Notes: generated by a model not told the origin, from the sequence alone. DNA of 64,000 bases from Brevibacillus choshinensis (GCF_001420695.1 NZ_LJJB01000010.1:186001-250000); one strand, 5' to 3'; positions 43,533-51,978 are shown, numbered from the stretch's first letter. Program-made: numbers and translations.

Positions 43533-43735
43533 AAGAGAAGACTGTTTCCAGGCGGAGCGACTCGTGAAGTCCCTCTCAGCGGAGCCATGAATCCCGAGGC
43601 AACAGAATCGCTATCTATGAATCACCTTCGGAGCTGCGCGCCGTTTTGCGATTCCCTCGGGATCATGGTGCAGCGGACAGTCTGCGCTTCTCGTAGGACG
43701 TAACCCGGAGCGGAGAATGGAAACAGGCTTCTCTT
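43533..43735. repeat. 203-bp imperfect palindrome (MITE-like element or structured RNA)
   Basis: The termini form an 18-bp inverted repeat with one mismatch (AAGAGAAGACTGTTTCCA at 43533-43550; TGGAAACAGGCTTCTCTT at 43718-43735). Inner arms CCATGAATCCCGAGG (43585-43599) and CCTCGGGATCATGG (43655-43668) also pair, as do AATCGC and GCGATT further in. CGGAGC recurs several times. No ORF is convincing. Confidence 0.7.
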
Positions 43736-43751
43736 TTACAACAGATACTTT

Positions 43752-44087
43752 CTAGCTAGCACGAAAACGTTCAGGCACATACTCGATATGCGCTTCTGCT
43801 ACGATCGTCAGGCAATGGTTCTCATGGTCGTACTTCACCGGATTATCCTTGACGTAAAACCACGTTTTCTTTGTCGGTTCTCCCTCTGATTCATGAAACA
43901 GAAAGACATTCAGCTCGTCCTTCCAGTTAAGGATATCTTCCACGACGGCATCAAAAGGAACGTTCAGACTAAACATCCAGCCCGCTTCTACCTTTTCCAC
44001 GTGATAAACCACGTCCTGCTTGCTAGAATCGATGAACGTCCTGCCCCCTACTGCGTGCTTTACCAAAAAGGTTTCTTTCAACCTCAT
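43752..44087 (-). CDS. Hypothetical protein downstream of pirin
   Basis: A 111-aa soluble protein with no recognised domain. It is beta-rich with several WxF/VxF strands and ends VPERFRAS. It follows the pirin gene by 7 bp, and the pirin stop lies next to its ribosome site, so it is in the same operon. GGAGGGG abuts ATG 44087, while TTG 44081 is better spaced and may be the true start. Confidence 0.6.
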   Translation of the reverse strand: MRLKETFLVKHAVGGRTFIDSSKQDVVYHVEKVEAGWMFSLNVPFDAVVEDILNWKDELNVFLFHESEGEPTKKTWFYVKDNPVKYDHENHCLTIVAEAHIEYVPERFRAS

Positions 44088-44094
44088 CCCCTCC

Positions 44095-44793
44095 TCACGG
44101 TAAATCAATTAGCATAAAAAATGCTTCTTCCTGGGCAGCGATTGCCAGGCTCGATACGGATTCCATTCGCGCCGTATCCCTTGTCCCTAGTTCGTGTCCA
44201 TTCACCACTAGCTTCCCTTCGATCACGAACAAAAACACGCGTCGTCCCTCTGGTTGTACAAAAGACAGCTCCTTCCCTTGCTCCAGACGACTCAAGTAGA
44301 TGGTCATGTCCTGATGAATGGACGCGACACAATCGGTCCCTTTTTTGGAAACGACCGGCAACAAAGCGTTCGCCAACTGCTCTCGGTCGTACCCCTTCGT
44401 TTCAAAAGACGGTGTAAGCCCTCTCTCCTCGGGCATGAACCACAGCTGGAGAAAATTTACGCCTTCCGTCTCTGACGCATTGTACTCCGCGTGGACGATA
44501 CCCGTTCCTGCTGACATCCGTTGAACTTCCCCCGCAGAGACGACCTCGACATTCCCCAGGTTATCCTCATGCTTGACTTGTCCTTTGAGAACGATCGTGA
44601 CGACTTCCATGTCACTGTGTGGATGGGGACCAAAGCCCTTTCCACCTGCTACCTCATCGTCGTTGCATACCCGCATGACTCCAAAGCTCGTATTATTCGG
44701 GTCAAAATATTCTCCAAAAGAAAAGCTGAGGTGACTGCGCAGCCAGCCCACATCTACCGAATATCTCGAATTTGAAGGAAATACTTGAATCAT
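44095..44793 (-). CDS. Pirin family protein
   Basis: A 232-aa bicupin. GFGPHPHSDMEVVTIVLKGQ (two metal His) and EVQRMSAGTGIVHAEYN (third His and Glu) are the pirin signatures of the first cupin. The C-terminal cupin lacks metal ligands. Bacterial pirins include quercetin dioxygenases (YhaK/YhhW type) and redox-linked regulators. AAGGAGG is 9-10 nt before the ATG. Confidence 0.9.
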   Translation of the reverse strand: MIQVFPSNSRYSVDVGWLRSHLSFSFGEYFDPNNTSFGVMRVCNDDEVAGGKGFGPHPHSDMEVVTIVLKGQVKHEDNLGNVEVVSAGEVQRMSAGTGIVHAEYNASETEGVNFLQLWFMPEERGLTPSFETKGYDREQLANALLPVVSKKGTDCVASIHQDMTIYLSRLEQGKELSFVQPEGRRVFLFVIEGKLVVNGHELGTRDTARMESVSSLAIAAQEEAFFMLIDLP

Positions 44794-44888
44794 CTCTAAC
44801 GACCTCCTTGATCCCTTTACCTACCCACATTGTACGGGGTTTTCCCCTTTTCTACAAACAAGGACCCTGGGCAAAGTGCACCTGGTCC

Positions 44889-45677
44889 TTAGAAGCCGAG
44901 CCGTTTTTTCAATTCCTTTACCACGTTACGACTCACGGGAATTTCTGTTCTCCGACAGTCCTGCATGACTAAATGAATCGATCCTTTGAACCACGGTACG
45001 AGCTCCGCTGTTTTGGATAGATTGGCGATAAAAGCCCGATGCGTGCGAAAAAATTGCTTGGGAGAAAGTCGGCTTTCCAGTTCCTGCAGTGTAAAAGAAG
45101 TGGAAAACTGTTCATTTCCGGTGTAAATACTGGCATAACGGCCTTCCAGTGTGGCATACACGATTTCATTGGGGTCGATCAGCATAATCTTTCCATTCTT
45201 CTCAACGGGTACTCGGCGAGGCTGTTGATCAGCAAGGACATTCTGCAGGAGTGTTTGCAGCTGTTCTTCCAGATACGGTGCACTCATCACTTGCGAGTCC
45301 GTGCTGCGAAGCAACTTTCTCACGCGATTCATCGTTTTTTCTAGTCGCGTTTCACTGAACGGTTTGACGATATAATCGATCGCATCCGTCTCAAACGCAC
45401 GGACGGCGTGAATCTCATAGGCACTCGCAAAAATGATGACGGGTGGATTCACCATCGACTCCAGCAGTTCCTGACCGACATCCACGCCATCTCTGTCCTG
45501 AAGATGGATGTCCAAAAAAACGGCATCCGGCTCCACCTGCAAGACGGAGTCGATCGCTTCCTCCCCGCTGCTCGCCTCTCCAATAACAGACACTTCCGGA
45601 AACTGCTCCAGCAAGTACCGAAGCTCCGAGCGAGCAGGCGCCTCATCATCCACGATGAATACTTTTAGCACTGGCAT
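44889..45677 (-). CDS. lytT: LytT-type response regulator (receiver plus LytTR domain)
   Basis: A 262-aa regulator. The receiver (about 5-125) has the acidic pair in IVDDE, the Asp in AVFLDIHL, and SAYEIHAVRAFETDAIDYIVKPF. The LytTR DNA-binding domain (about 155-260) has FRTHRAFIANLSK. It overlaps lytS by 32 bp, with TAGGAGTGA before the ATG. Bacillus LytST controls murein hydrolase inhibitor/pyruvate-facilitator genes, none of which is adjacent here. Confidence 0.92.
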   Translation of the reverse strand: MPVLKVFIVDDEAPARSELRYLLEQFPEVSVIGEASSGEEAIDSVLQVEPDAVFLDIHLQDRDGVDVGQELLESMVNPPVIIFASAYEIHAVRAFETDAIDYIVKPFSETRLEKTMNRVRKLLRSTDSQVMSAPYLEEQLQTLLQNVLADQQPRRVPVEKNGKIMLIDPNEIVYATLEGRYASIYTGNEQFSTSFTLQELESRLSPKQFFRTHRAFIANLSKTAELVPWFKGSIHLVMQDCRRTEIPVSRNVVKELKKRLGF

Positions 45678-47373
45678 TCACTCCTACTGGCAAAGTAATG
45701 ACACAAGTCGTGCCTTCGTCAACCACACTCTCGATGGTGATCCCATACGGCAGTCCATATACGGATTGGAGCCTGTTTTTTACGTTAGACAGACCAATTC
45801 CAGATAACCGCCTTTTGCCTGCTTTCTGGTTCAGCGGCGCAGCAAAGGGATCCGTCGCCATGCCCACACCGTTATCCGCGACCGTCAGCTCCAGTGTCTT
45901 ATAGTCCAATCGCTTGGCCTTGATCAGGACAGTTCCCCCTTCACGCTTTGGCAAAAGGCCATGCTTGACCGCATTCTCCACCAATGGCTGTAAAATCAGT
46001 CCAGGGACGATCACGCTTTCCATATCCCTCTCGATGTCGTACTTGACATGCAGCTTTTCCCCGAAGCGTGCGCGCTCGATCGCCAGATACGCCTCGATAT
46101 GCTCGAGCTCCTCTGCCAGGCTGACGTACCCCCCGGAATCATGCAGGTTGCGGCGGAAATACTCTCCCAAGTGAATCAACAGCTCCCGCGCCTGCTCTGG
46201 ACGGAAGCGAATGAACGAAACAATCGTATTGAGAGCGTTGAACAAAAAGTGCGGATTGATCTGGGCATGCAAGGCCTTGATCTCCGCATCAGCCAGCAGT
46301 CGTGACTGCTTCTCCAACTCGGCCAGCTCCAGCTGCGTCGAAATCAGGTTGCCCAAGCCACGAACGAGCTCCAGGTCGACAGCAGACAGCTTGCGCGAAC
46401 GATCCTGGTACAGCTTCAATACGCCGGCTACCTCACGTCTGCGCATCAACGGGACGAGAATGGCATAGCGCAGCGGACAATTTGACTCCTTGCAACCGAT
46501 TTCCTCCCGATTGCGAGCAATCATCACTTCTCTGGTGTCCAGTACGGCCTGTGTTGCTTTGGTCGTGATCCCTTCGCCCACGACGTGATGGGACGAACCT
46601 GCTCCCACATGGGCCAGCACTGTCTCTTTATCCGTGATGGCTACCGCCGCTACGCGAGTCGTGCGCAAAATTTCTTCGGCTACCTTTCTCGCCGAAGTAT
46701 AGGTCAGTCCTTCCCGCAAATAAGACAGGGTCTTGTCTGCTACTTGCATCGTTCGTTGGGCCTGCAGCGCCCCGATGCGGTCTTCTTCTTTTTTAACGAG
46801 GTCAATAATGATGACGAGAATGGCAATCCCGAGAGAATTGACGACGGACATCGGGATACTGATAAACTGGACGAGCGCCAGCGCATCAGCATACGGACGT
46901 GCGACCAGCAAGATGATCCCCATCTGCATCCATTCCGCGATAAAGCCGACGATCAAGGCGGTTGTCCATCCGATTTCTTGTTGACGGTTGCGGCGGAACT
47001 GGTAGATCAAGCCCGCAATCAACCCTTCGCTAATCGTGGATATGGCACACGCCAAATCAGTAAAACCACCGAGAGAGTAGCGGTGTATCCCGGCGATCAA
47101 TCCAGTCATCAGACCCACCCAGGGACCTGCCAAAAGCCCCGCTACCACCGTACCGATCACGCGGGAGTTGGCTATCGCATCCTGATACCAGATGCCGTTG
47201 TACGTTCCCAAAATGGAAATCGCGGAGAAAATGAGCACCATAACTGCTTTTTCCTTCCACGTAGCCTGTTGATTCAAAATACTGCGAAATGCGCGAACGC
47301 GAGTAAACAGCAGTGCCGCAACGATCAGAACAGCTGTCCGCTCAGCCAATGGCATCATTAGAGCGAGATTCAC
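45646..47373 (-). CDS. lytS: LytS-type membrane sensor histidine kinase
   Basis: A 575-aa kinase. The N-terminal 5TMR-LYT membrane region (about 1-190) has NSRVIGTVVAGLLAGPWVGLMTGLIAGIHRYSLGG. A GAF domain (about 215-355) and a His_kinase/HATPase module follow, with the phospho-His in ALHAQINPHFLFNALN (about 390) and NGVGM in the ATP site. GTG 47373 is chosen (GGGGGAA upstream). It pairs with LytT. BtsS, a relative, senses pyruvate in E. coli and controls a CstA-type carrier; the cstA gene 22 kb away is a candidate target. Confidence 0.92.
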   Translation of the reverse strand: MNLALMMPLAERTAVLIVAALLFTRVRAFRSILNQQATWKEKAVMVLIFSAISILGTYNGIWYQDAIANSRVIGTVVAGLLAGPWVGLMTGLIAGIHRYSLGGFTDLACAISTISEGLIAGLIYQFRRNRQQEIGWTTALIVGFIAEWMQMGIILLVARPYADALALVQFISIPMSVVNSLGIAILVIIIDLVKKEEDRIGALQAQRTMQVADKTLSYLREGLTYTSARKVAEEILRTTRVAAVAITDKETVLAHVGAGSSHHVVGEGITTKATQAVLDTREVMIARNREEIGCKESNCPLRYAILVPLMRRREVAGVLKLYQDRSRKLSAVDLELVRGLGNLISTQLELAELEKQSRLLADAEIKALHAQINPHFLFNALNTIVSFIRFRPEQARELLIHLGEYFRRNLHDSGGYVSLAEELEHIEAYLAIERARFGEKLHVKYDIERDMESVIVPGLILQPLVENAVKHGLLPKREGGTVLIKAKRLDYKTLELTVADNGVGMATDPFAAPLNQKAGKRRLSGIGLSNVKNRLQSVYGLPYGITIESVVDEGTTCVITLPVGVNASAKSIHRG

Positions 47374-47545
47374 GGGTATTCCCCCTACCAGAAAACGATA
47401 TCCTTTCCTTATTATGGTCAGCAGCTGAATCATCGGTCAAGACTTGACAGAAAATTAGAAAACCGAGCAAATAACAAGAAAAACGCGGGAATTTGAATTG
47501 CGCCCGCCTCCTTTTTTCCACTTGATCAGACTGTAGTGGAGGAGA

Positions 47546-47628
47546 GGAAAAAACGAAACCGCGTCCAAAGCAGCCGTCTCAGGAAGCTTCTCAGAGGTGG
47601 ACGCTTACAAGCGTGTTTCGTTTTTTCC
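47546..47628. terminator. Long inverted repeat, bidirectional terminator-like
   Basis: A perfect 14-bp inverted repeat GGAAAAAACGAAAC (47546-47559) / GTTTCGTTTTTTCC (47615-47628) encloses a second pair GCGTCC / GGACGC and a small ACGCTT...AAGCGT hairpin. A T-run occurs on each strand. It lies about 170 bp upstream of lytS. Confidence 0.6.
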
Positions 47629-47695
47629 ATTGCGCCTCGGTTGGTGTTCCAAAGATCATCCGCTTATTTCCCCTTATTCCTCAGCCAGCCTTGAC

Positions 47696-47863
47696 TCACC
47701 CACTTGCCTTATTTTGTGGGCTCCCTTGACACGCCGAACAGACATATTTGCCGACTTCATTTTTCTCTTGTTTCACGAACGCCCTTCGAAGCTCAAGCGA
47801 TAGACAGAATAAGCTTTTGATCCCTTGAACCACGTAATACCAGGTAGCTAGAAACCACAGCAC
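47696..47863 (-). CDS. Possible 55-aa membrane/CxxC ORF or gene remnant
   Basis: A GTG-started frame of 55 codons has a hydrophobic N-terminus (LWFLATWYYVV), a basic middle and a CSAC motif near the end. There is no ribosome site, and the dispersed repeat copy 3 begins about 10 bp upstream, so it may be the 3' part of a disrupted gene. Confidence 0.25.
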   Translation of the reverse strand: MLWFLATWYYVVQGIKSLFCLSLELRRAFVKQEKNEVGKYVCSACQGSPQNKASG

Positions 47864-47873
47864 ATAAAAGATT

Positions 47874-48019
47874 GTTTAAAAAACTTGGCTTTGCCAAGCC
47901 TTCGCGCTGGCGGAGCCTTAGTACCCAAAGGGCACAAGTCTCGCTTTCTCACTTTCGTTCGAAGTCTCGCTATGTTGCGCTTATACTATCAACCTTAAAA
48001 TTTTTATACTCCGATAGTA
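47874..48019. repeat. Dispersed repeat, copy 3 (expanded variant)
   Basis: It shares AAACTTGGCT...AAGCCTT, GGCGGAGCCTTAGT and GCGCTTATACT with the 84-bp repeats at 21083 and 22129, but carries about 50 extra bases in the middle. Like them it ends in a hairpin, here TACTATC...GATAGTA. Confidence 0.6.
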
Positions 48020-48020
48020 C

Positions 48021-48053
48021 AAAAAAAGCGAAGGTCTTCACCGTCGCTTTTTG
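48021..48053 (-). terminator. Terminator of the second amino-acid ABC operon
   Basis: AAAAAGCGA / TCGCTTTTT stem with seven A/T at its end, 3 bp after the ATPase stop on the minus strand. Confidence 0.85.
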
Positions 48054-48055
48054 CT

Positions 48056-48796
48056 CTACAACACTCGATTCAAAAACTCGCGTGTACGCTCTTCCTTCGG
48101 GTTGTTGAATATTTCATGGGGTGGTGCCAATTCAATAATTCTCCCCTGATTCATGAAGGCGACATAATCGGCCACATCTTTGGCAAAGCCCATCTCATGC
48201 GTCACGATGATCATCGTCATTCCTTCCTTTGCAAGCTGCTTCATCGTCTCCAGCACCTCGCCGACGAGCTCCGGATCGAGGGCAGAGGTCGGCTCGTCAA
48301 ACAGCATGATTTCCGGTTTCATCGCCAGAGACCGAGCAATCGCCACACGCTGCTTTTGACCACCTGAGAGACTGGCAGGATAGACATCCGCCTTTTCTTC
48401 CAAGCCGACTTTTTTCAAAAGCTCGATGGCCTCTCGCTTTAGCTCCTCTTTATTCGGCTTTCGGACGACCAGTGGCGCCTCCATGATGTTCTCTAATACG
48501 GTCTTATGGGGAAACAGATTGAAGTGCTGAAACACCATGCCTACCTTTTGCCGCACCTGGGTCAAGTCATCCTTTTTAGGGTCAATGCTCTTCCCTTCGA
48601 TGAAGACTTCTCCCCCGTCCTTGATCTCCAAAAAGTTGATGCAGCGGATGAGCGTGCTTTTTCCTGATCCACTGGCGCCAATCAGGACGGCTACTTCGCC
48701 TTTTTTCACCGTCAGATTCACGTCCTTTAATACCTCTTGGGACCCAAAGCTTTTCTTGAGATTTTGTACACGAATCATTTCCTGTTCGATCCTCAT
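48056..48796 (-). CDS. Amino-acid ABC transporter ATP-binding protein (GlnQ type)
   Basis: A 246-aa ATPase with Walker [11 protein letters not shown]-loop [12 protein letters not shown], signature LSGGQKQR, Walker [15 protein letters not shown] and the His switch in [10 protein letters not shown]. It energises the permease gene directly upstream (14-bp gap). AGGAGGATAAGCG precedes ATG 48796. Polar amino-acid uptake subfamily. Confidence 0.92.
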   Translation of the reverse strand: MRIEQEMIRVQNLKKSFGSQEVLKDVNLTVKKGEVAVLIGASGSGKSTLIRCINFLEIKDGGEVFIEGKSIDPKKDDLTQVRQKVGMVFQHFNLFPHKTVLENIMEAPLVVRKPNKEELKREAIELLKKVGLEEKADVYPASLSGGQKQRVAIARSLAMKPEIMLFDEPTSALDPELVGEVLETMKQLAKEGMTMIIVTHEMGFAKDVADYVAFMNQGRIIELAPPHEIFNNPKEERTREFLNRVL

Positions 48797-48810
48797 CGCT
48801 TATCCTCCTA

Positions 48811-49473
48811 CTAGTCCCCTTTAGCCAAACGCTGCTCCATTTTGTTGACAAAATACGTGAAGACCATGACGATCACCAAATAGTAAAGCGCCACGATCAG
48901 GAAAAACGTCATCTCATCAAACGTCTCCGCAGACAAGCGACGCGCCATGGAGAACAGCTCATCCATCGCGATGAAAGCCGCCAGTGACGATTCTTTCAAC
49001 GACAGTATGAACTGGTTGCCAAGTGGTGGTATGGAACGTTTCAACGCTTGGGGTAGAATGATACGCCGCATGGTCTGCCTAGTGGACATCCCCAGAGAAA
49101 GGCCCGCTTCCATTTGCCCTCTGTCAATGGATTGAATCGCACCACGGAAGATTTCTGCGATATAGGCACCACTGTGGACGGCAAGAGCGAGTGCCGCTGA
49201 CCAAAATTGGCCCAGATCGACTACCTTGTAAAAACCGAAATAGAGGACAAAGATTTGTACGATCAAAGGTGTACCACGAATCACCGTGATGTACAGATTG
49301 GCAAGAAATGGACCTGCCGGGAACTTGGAGACCTTTAACAGCGCAACGAGCAGTCCGATCACCGTTCCTACGACGACGGATGCGAAGGTCAGCTCAAAGG
49401 TCAATAACAACGGCTTCATAAACAACGGTAGCGTACGGAAAAACTCTTCTATCAAATGGGCAATACTGGGCAC
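48811..49473 (-). CDS. Amino-acid ABC transporter permease (GlnP/HisM type)
   Basis: A 220-aa membrane protein of about five helices, with an EAA loop as EAGLSLGMSTRQTMRRIILPQAL and VIRGTPLIVQIFVLYFG. GTG 49473 is chosen because GGGGGTGG precedes it by 6 nt. It is preceded by a hairpin that separates it from the binding-protein gene. Confidence 0.9.
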   Translation of the reverse strand: MPSIAHLIEEFFRTLPLFMKPLLLTFELTFASVVVGTVIGLLVALLKVSKFPAGPFLANLYITVIRGTPLIVQIFVLYFGFYKVVDLGQFWSAALALAVHSGAYIAEIFRGAIQSIDRGQMEAGLSLGMSTRQTMRRIILPQALKRSIPPLGNQFILSLKESSLAAFIAMDELFSMARRLSAETFDEMTFFLIVALYYLVIVMVFTYFVNKMEQRLAKGD

Positions 49474-49506
49474 TCTATGCCACCCCCGCTTGTCATGGAA
49501 TGAACC

Positions 49507-49534
49507 TACCAAACCGGTCGATCGGCTTGGTAGG
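49507..49534 (-). other. Intercistronic hairpin between binding protein and permease genes
   Basis: CTACCAA-A-CCG / CGG-C-TTGGTAG without a T-run. Such hairpins often stabilise the upstream, more abundant binding-protein message. Confidence 0.55.
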
Positions 49535-49551
49535 CAGTATGGATTGTGGCA

Positions 49552-50355
49552 CTAGTCCTTTTTGCTAATATCGCGACCGAAGTATTTTTCGCTGAGCTTC
49601 AGATATGTCCCGTCTTCATGAATCTGTTTCAGAGCCTCATTGATTTTGGTTAGTAGCTCCGTGTTACCTTTACGCACCGCGATGCCATGCTGTACTTCCG
49701 TTAGAGCTGCACCACTTTTCTGAATCTTCAAGCCTTGCTGAATCGCAATCTCTCCCACGACGCTGTCCGTAATCACGACATCATGCTTTCCTTGCTCCAG
49801 TGCACGTAGCGCAGTAACGTCACTGTCATACGTCTTGATGTTGTCCGTATATTCACGAGCCATTTTTTCATGGGTCGTTCCCAGAGCTACGGCTACTTCC
49901 TTTCCTTTCAATCCTTCCAAGGTAGAGATATTGCCATCTGGACGCGTAAAGAGTTGTCCACCGGATAAATAGTAAGGATCAGCGAAATCTACCTGTTGCT
50001 TACGCTCGTCGGTAATCGCATGGCTGGCGATAGCAGCGTCATAGCGACCTTCTTTTACCCCAGCGATAATGCCGGAAAAGGGAGACGTCACCGGTTTCGC
50101 TTGAAGATTCAGACGTTTTGCAATCTCATTTCCGATCTCGATATCGAAGCCCGTCAATTGCCCATCTTTAAAATAGCTGAACGGTTGATATTCACCGGAT
50201 GCTGCAAAAGTGAACACGCCCGCATCTTTGGTCATCGCAGAAGCTTCACCAGCCGGAGCAGTAGCCCCTCCAGAAGTGGTTGTTTGACCACACCCTACCA
50301 CGAATAACGACATCGACAACAATAGAACAGCAATAGAACCGATTGTTTTTTTCAT
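49552..50355 (-). CDS. Amino-acid ABC transporter substrate-binding lipoprotein
   Basis: A 267-aa family-3 binding lipoprotein (lipobox VVGC, Cys about 22). FAASGEYQPFSYFKDGQLTGFDIEIGNEIAKRL, ITDERKQQVDFADPYY and SEKYFGRDIS are the family landmarks. GGGGGGATACGAG precedes ATG 50355. It heads the three-gene operon; the substrate is probably a polar amino acid. It is a different lineage from the tandem pair at 8.8-10.5 kb. Confidence 0.9.
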   Translation of the reverse strand: MKKTIGSIAVLLLSMSLFVVGCGQTTTSGGATAPAGEASAMTKDAGVFTFAASGEYQPFSYFKDGQLTGFDIEIGNEIAKRLNLQAKPVTSPFSGIIAGVKEGRYDAAIASHAITDERKQQVDFADPYYLSGGQLFTRPDGNISTLEGLKGKEVAVALGTTHEKMAREYTDNIKTYDSDVTALRALEQGKHDVVITDSVVGEIAIQQGLKIQKSGAALTEVQHGIAVRKGNTELLTKINEALKQIHEDGTYLKLSEKYFGRDISKKD

Positions 50356-50429
50356 CTCGTATCCCCCCTGAATTCCCTTATTGGTCAAGCATGCTCTTGG
50401 TTCCCTTTCCACCTCCTCTCGCGAATGGG

Positions 50430-51092
50430 CTAGTCCGGCAGCTGAAGATTCTCAGAAATTAGCAGAGTTGCCCCGGTCTTGGCGACGACTTCCTCCAGCG
50501 AAAATGGGTACATGACCTCCGTCAACACGAGTCCCCCTGGCGTGACCTCAATAACCGCCCTTTCGGTGATAATGAGATCGGCACATCTCCTGGCTGTCAG
50601 TGGCAGCGTGCATTCCCCGACAATTTTTGGCTCGCCTTCCGCATTTACATGGCTCATCATGACGATCACCTTCTTGGCGTTTCGCACTAGCTCCGTTCCG
50701 CCTCCGATGCCGTAGACTCGCTTCCCTGGAACCACCCAATTGGCAAGATCCCCTTTGCGATTCACCTGCAAGCCACCTAGAAAGGCGACATCCAGCTTGC
50801 CTCTGCGAATGATGCCATACGCTACGGTCGTGTCGAAAAATGAAGCTCCTGGAACGATCGAGACAGGTGCCCCCCCAGCATTCGTCACATGTGCGTCCTC
50901 TTCTCCTGTCACAGGGGTAGGACCAAGGCCCAGTATGCCATTGACCGAATGAAACATGACATTCCACTCATGCGGAATAAAGTCGGCGACTAGCTCAGGG
51001 ATACCGATGCCCAGGTTCACCGTCATGCCTGGCTCGATTTCTTTGGCTGCCCGGCGTGCGATCATATAACGCTGATCCATTTCCAATCGCAT
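50430..51092 (-). CDS. CoA-transferase subunit B (ScoB/AtoA-like) lacking the catalytic Glu
   Basis: A 220-aa family-I CoA-transferase beta subunit with NLGIGIPELVADFIP, GLGPTPVTGEEDAHVTNAGG and DVAFLGGLQVNRKGDLANW. The catalytic SENG motif reads SVNG (residues 49-52), with codon GTC for Val in place of the Glu that forms the covalent CoA intermediate. Either the enzyme has changed chemistry or it is inactive. It overlaps subunit A (TAATG). It is transcribed from a sigma-54 promoter. Confidence 0.85.
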   Translation of the reverse strand: MRLEMDQRYMIARRAAKEIEPGMTVNLGIGIPELVADFIPHEWNVMFHSVNGILGLGPTPVTGEEDAHVTNAGGAPVSIVPGASFFDTTVAYGIIRRGKLDVAFLGGLQVNRKGDLANWVVPGKRVYGIGGGTELVRNAKKVIVMMSHVNAEGEPKIVGECTLPLTARRCADLIITERAVIEVTPGGLVLTEVMYPFSLEEVVAKTGATLLISENLQLPD

Positions 51093-51757
51093 TACCCGCT
51101 CCCTCCACCGCTTTTGACGATATAATCCACAAAAATACCCGGCGTCATGATCTGCTCTGGGTCCATTTCCCCGACTGGAATGATCTCGTCCACTTCCACG
51201 ATAGTGATGTCCGCAGCCATAGCCATCAAAGGATTTAGATTTCTCGCAGCCTTGTCATAAATCAGGTTGCCATAGGAGTCTGCCCACTTGGCATAGATCA
51301 AGCCCACCTGTGCGTTGATCGCAGTCTCTAGGCGATAGCGATTGTCTTTTACTTGAATAACGGGACTCTGTGACCCTGATTCCCATCCCTGATTTGCATC
51401 CACGAAAATACCAGCCAACCCCACGCCACCCGAACGAATCTTTTCAGCGAGAATGCCTTGTGGGTAGAACGTCACGTCAAGCGCCCCATCCATCATCTGC
51501 CGACCTGCCTCGGGATTCGAACCAATATGGGTGGTAACCAGTTTCTTCACCCTTTTCTTGGTAATGAGTCGTCCAATCCCCCACTCCGGAAATCCAGCAT
51601 CATTTCCGATCAGCGTCAAATCTTGGACTCCTTTTTGCAATAGATAGTCGATGAGGAACAGGGGTGATCCTACTCCTCCGAAGCCGCCGTACAGGATTTC
51701 GGCGCCATCTCTGACGTGTTCCATCGCTGTTTCTACTGTGACCCATTTTGATAGCAT
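51092..51757 (-). CDS. CoA-transferase subunit A (ScoA/AtoD-like)
   Basis: A 221-aa alpha subunit. ILYGGFGGVGSPLFLIDYLL is the CoA-binding loop, and KLVTTHIGSNPEAGRQM and the C-terminal TIVEVDEIIPVGEMDPEQIMTPGIFVDYIV are conserved in the family. It pairs with the following subunit B to move CoA between short-chain acids. ATG 51757 has AAGGA 10 nt upstream and gives the usual N-terminus; longer starts lack support. Confidence 0.87.
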   Translation of the reverse strand: MLSKWVTVETAMEHVRDGAEILYGGFGGVGSPLFLIDYLLQKGVQDLTLIGNDAGFPEWGIGRLITKKRVKKLVTTHIGSNPEAGRQMMDGALDVTFYPQGILAEKIRSGGVGLAGIFVDANQGWESGSQSPVIQVKDNRYRLETAINAQVGLIYAKWADSYGNLIYDKAARNLNPLMAMAADITIVEVDEIIPVGEMDPEQIMTPGIFVDYIVKSGGGSG

Positions 51758-51813
51758 GGCAAGCAAATCCTTATCTCTCACATAGTTTGGGTACCGCCTC
51801 GTGACCATAACGA

Positions 51814-51830
51814 AGCAACATCTGTGCCAA
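51814..51830 (-). promoter_or_regulatory. Sigma-54 (-24/-12) promoter of the CoA-transferase genes
   Basis: TTGGCACAGATGTTGCT on the minus strand matches TGGCAC-N5-TTGCW exactly. It lies about 55 bp before the subunit A start. The divergent gene encodes a sigma-54 activator. Confidence 0.88.
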
Positions 51831-51884
51831 GCTGTGAGAACAAAGCATGTCCATGACTTATACCGCTAATCGGGATAGAGAAGC

Positions 51885-51978
51885 GAATCGATTCCGAATC
51901 AGAAAACCAGGGATCCTTCTGAAAATACAATCTTTTCAAACGATTCGTTCTCGATTCACTTGTTGACAATATCGATTC
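51885..51978. promoter_or_regulatory. Candidate enhancer sites (UAS) for the sigma-54 activator
   Basis: CGATTC occurs at 51889, 51941, 51952 and 51973 (spacings of 11 and 21 bp among the last three), and GAATCGATTC (51885-51894) is a perfect palindrome. They lie 55-160 bp upstream of the -24 element, on the activator side. Confidence 0.5.

Noticed and set aside
43533-43735. 6S RNA gene
   Set aside because: Size fits, but the large unequal internal loops and lack of a clear promoter do not match the 6S central bubble as I know it; kept as an unnamed palindrome.
46585-47361. 258-codon plus-strand frame opposite lytS
   Set aside because: His/Gln-rich composition typical of antisense frames; lytS is certain.
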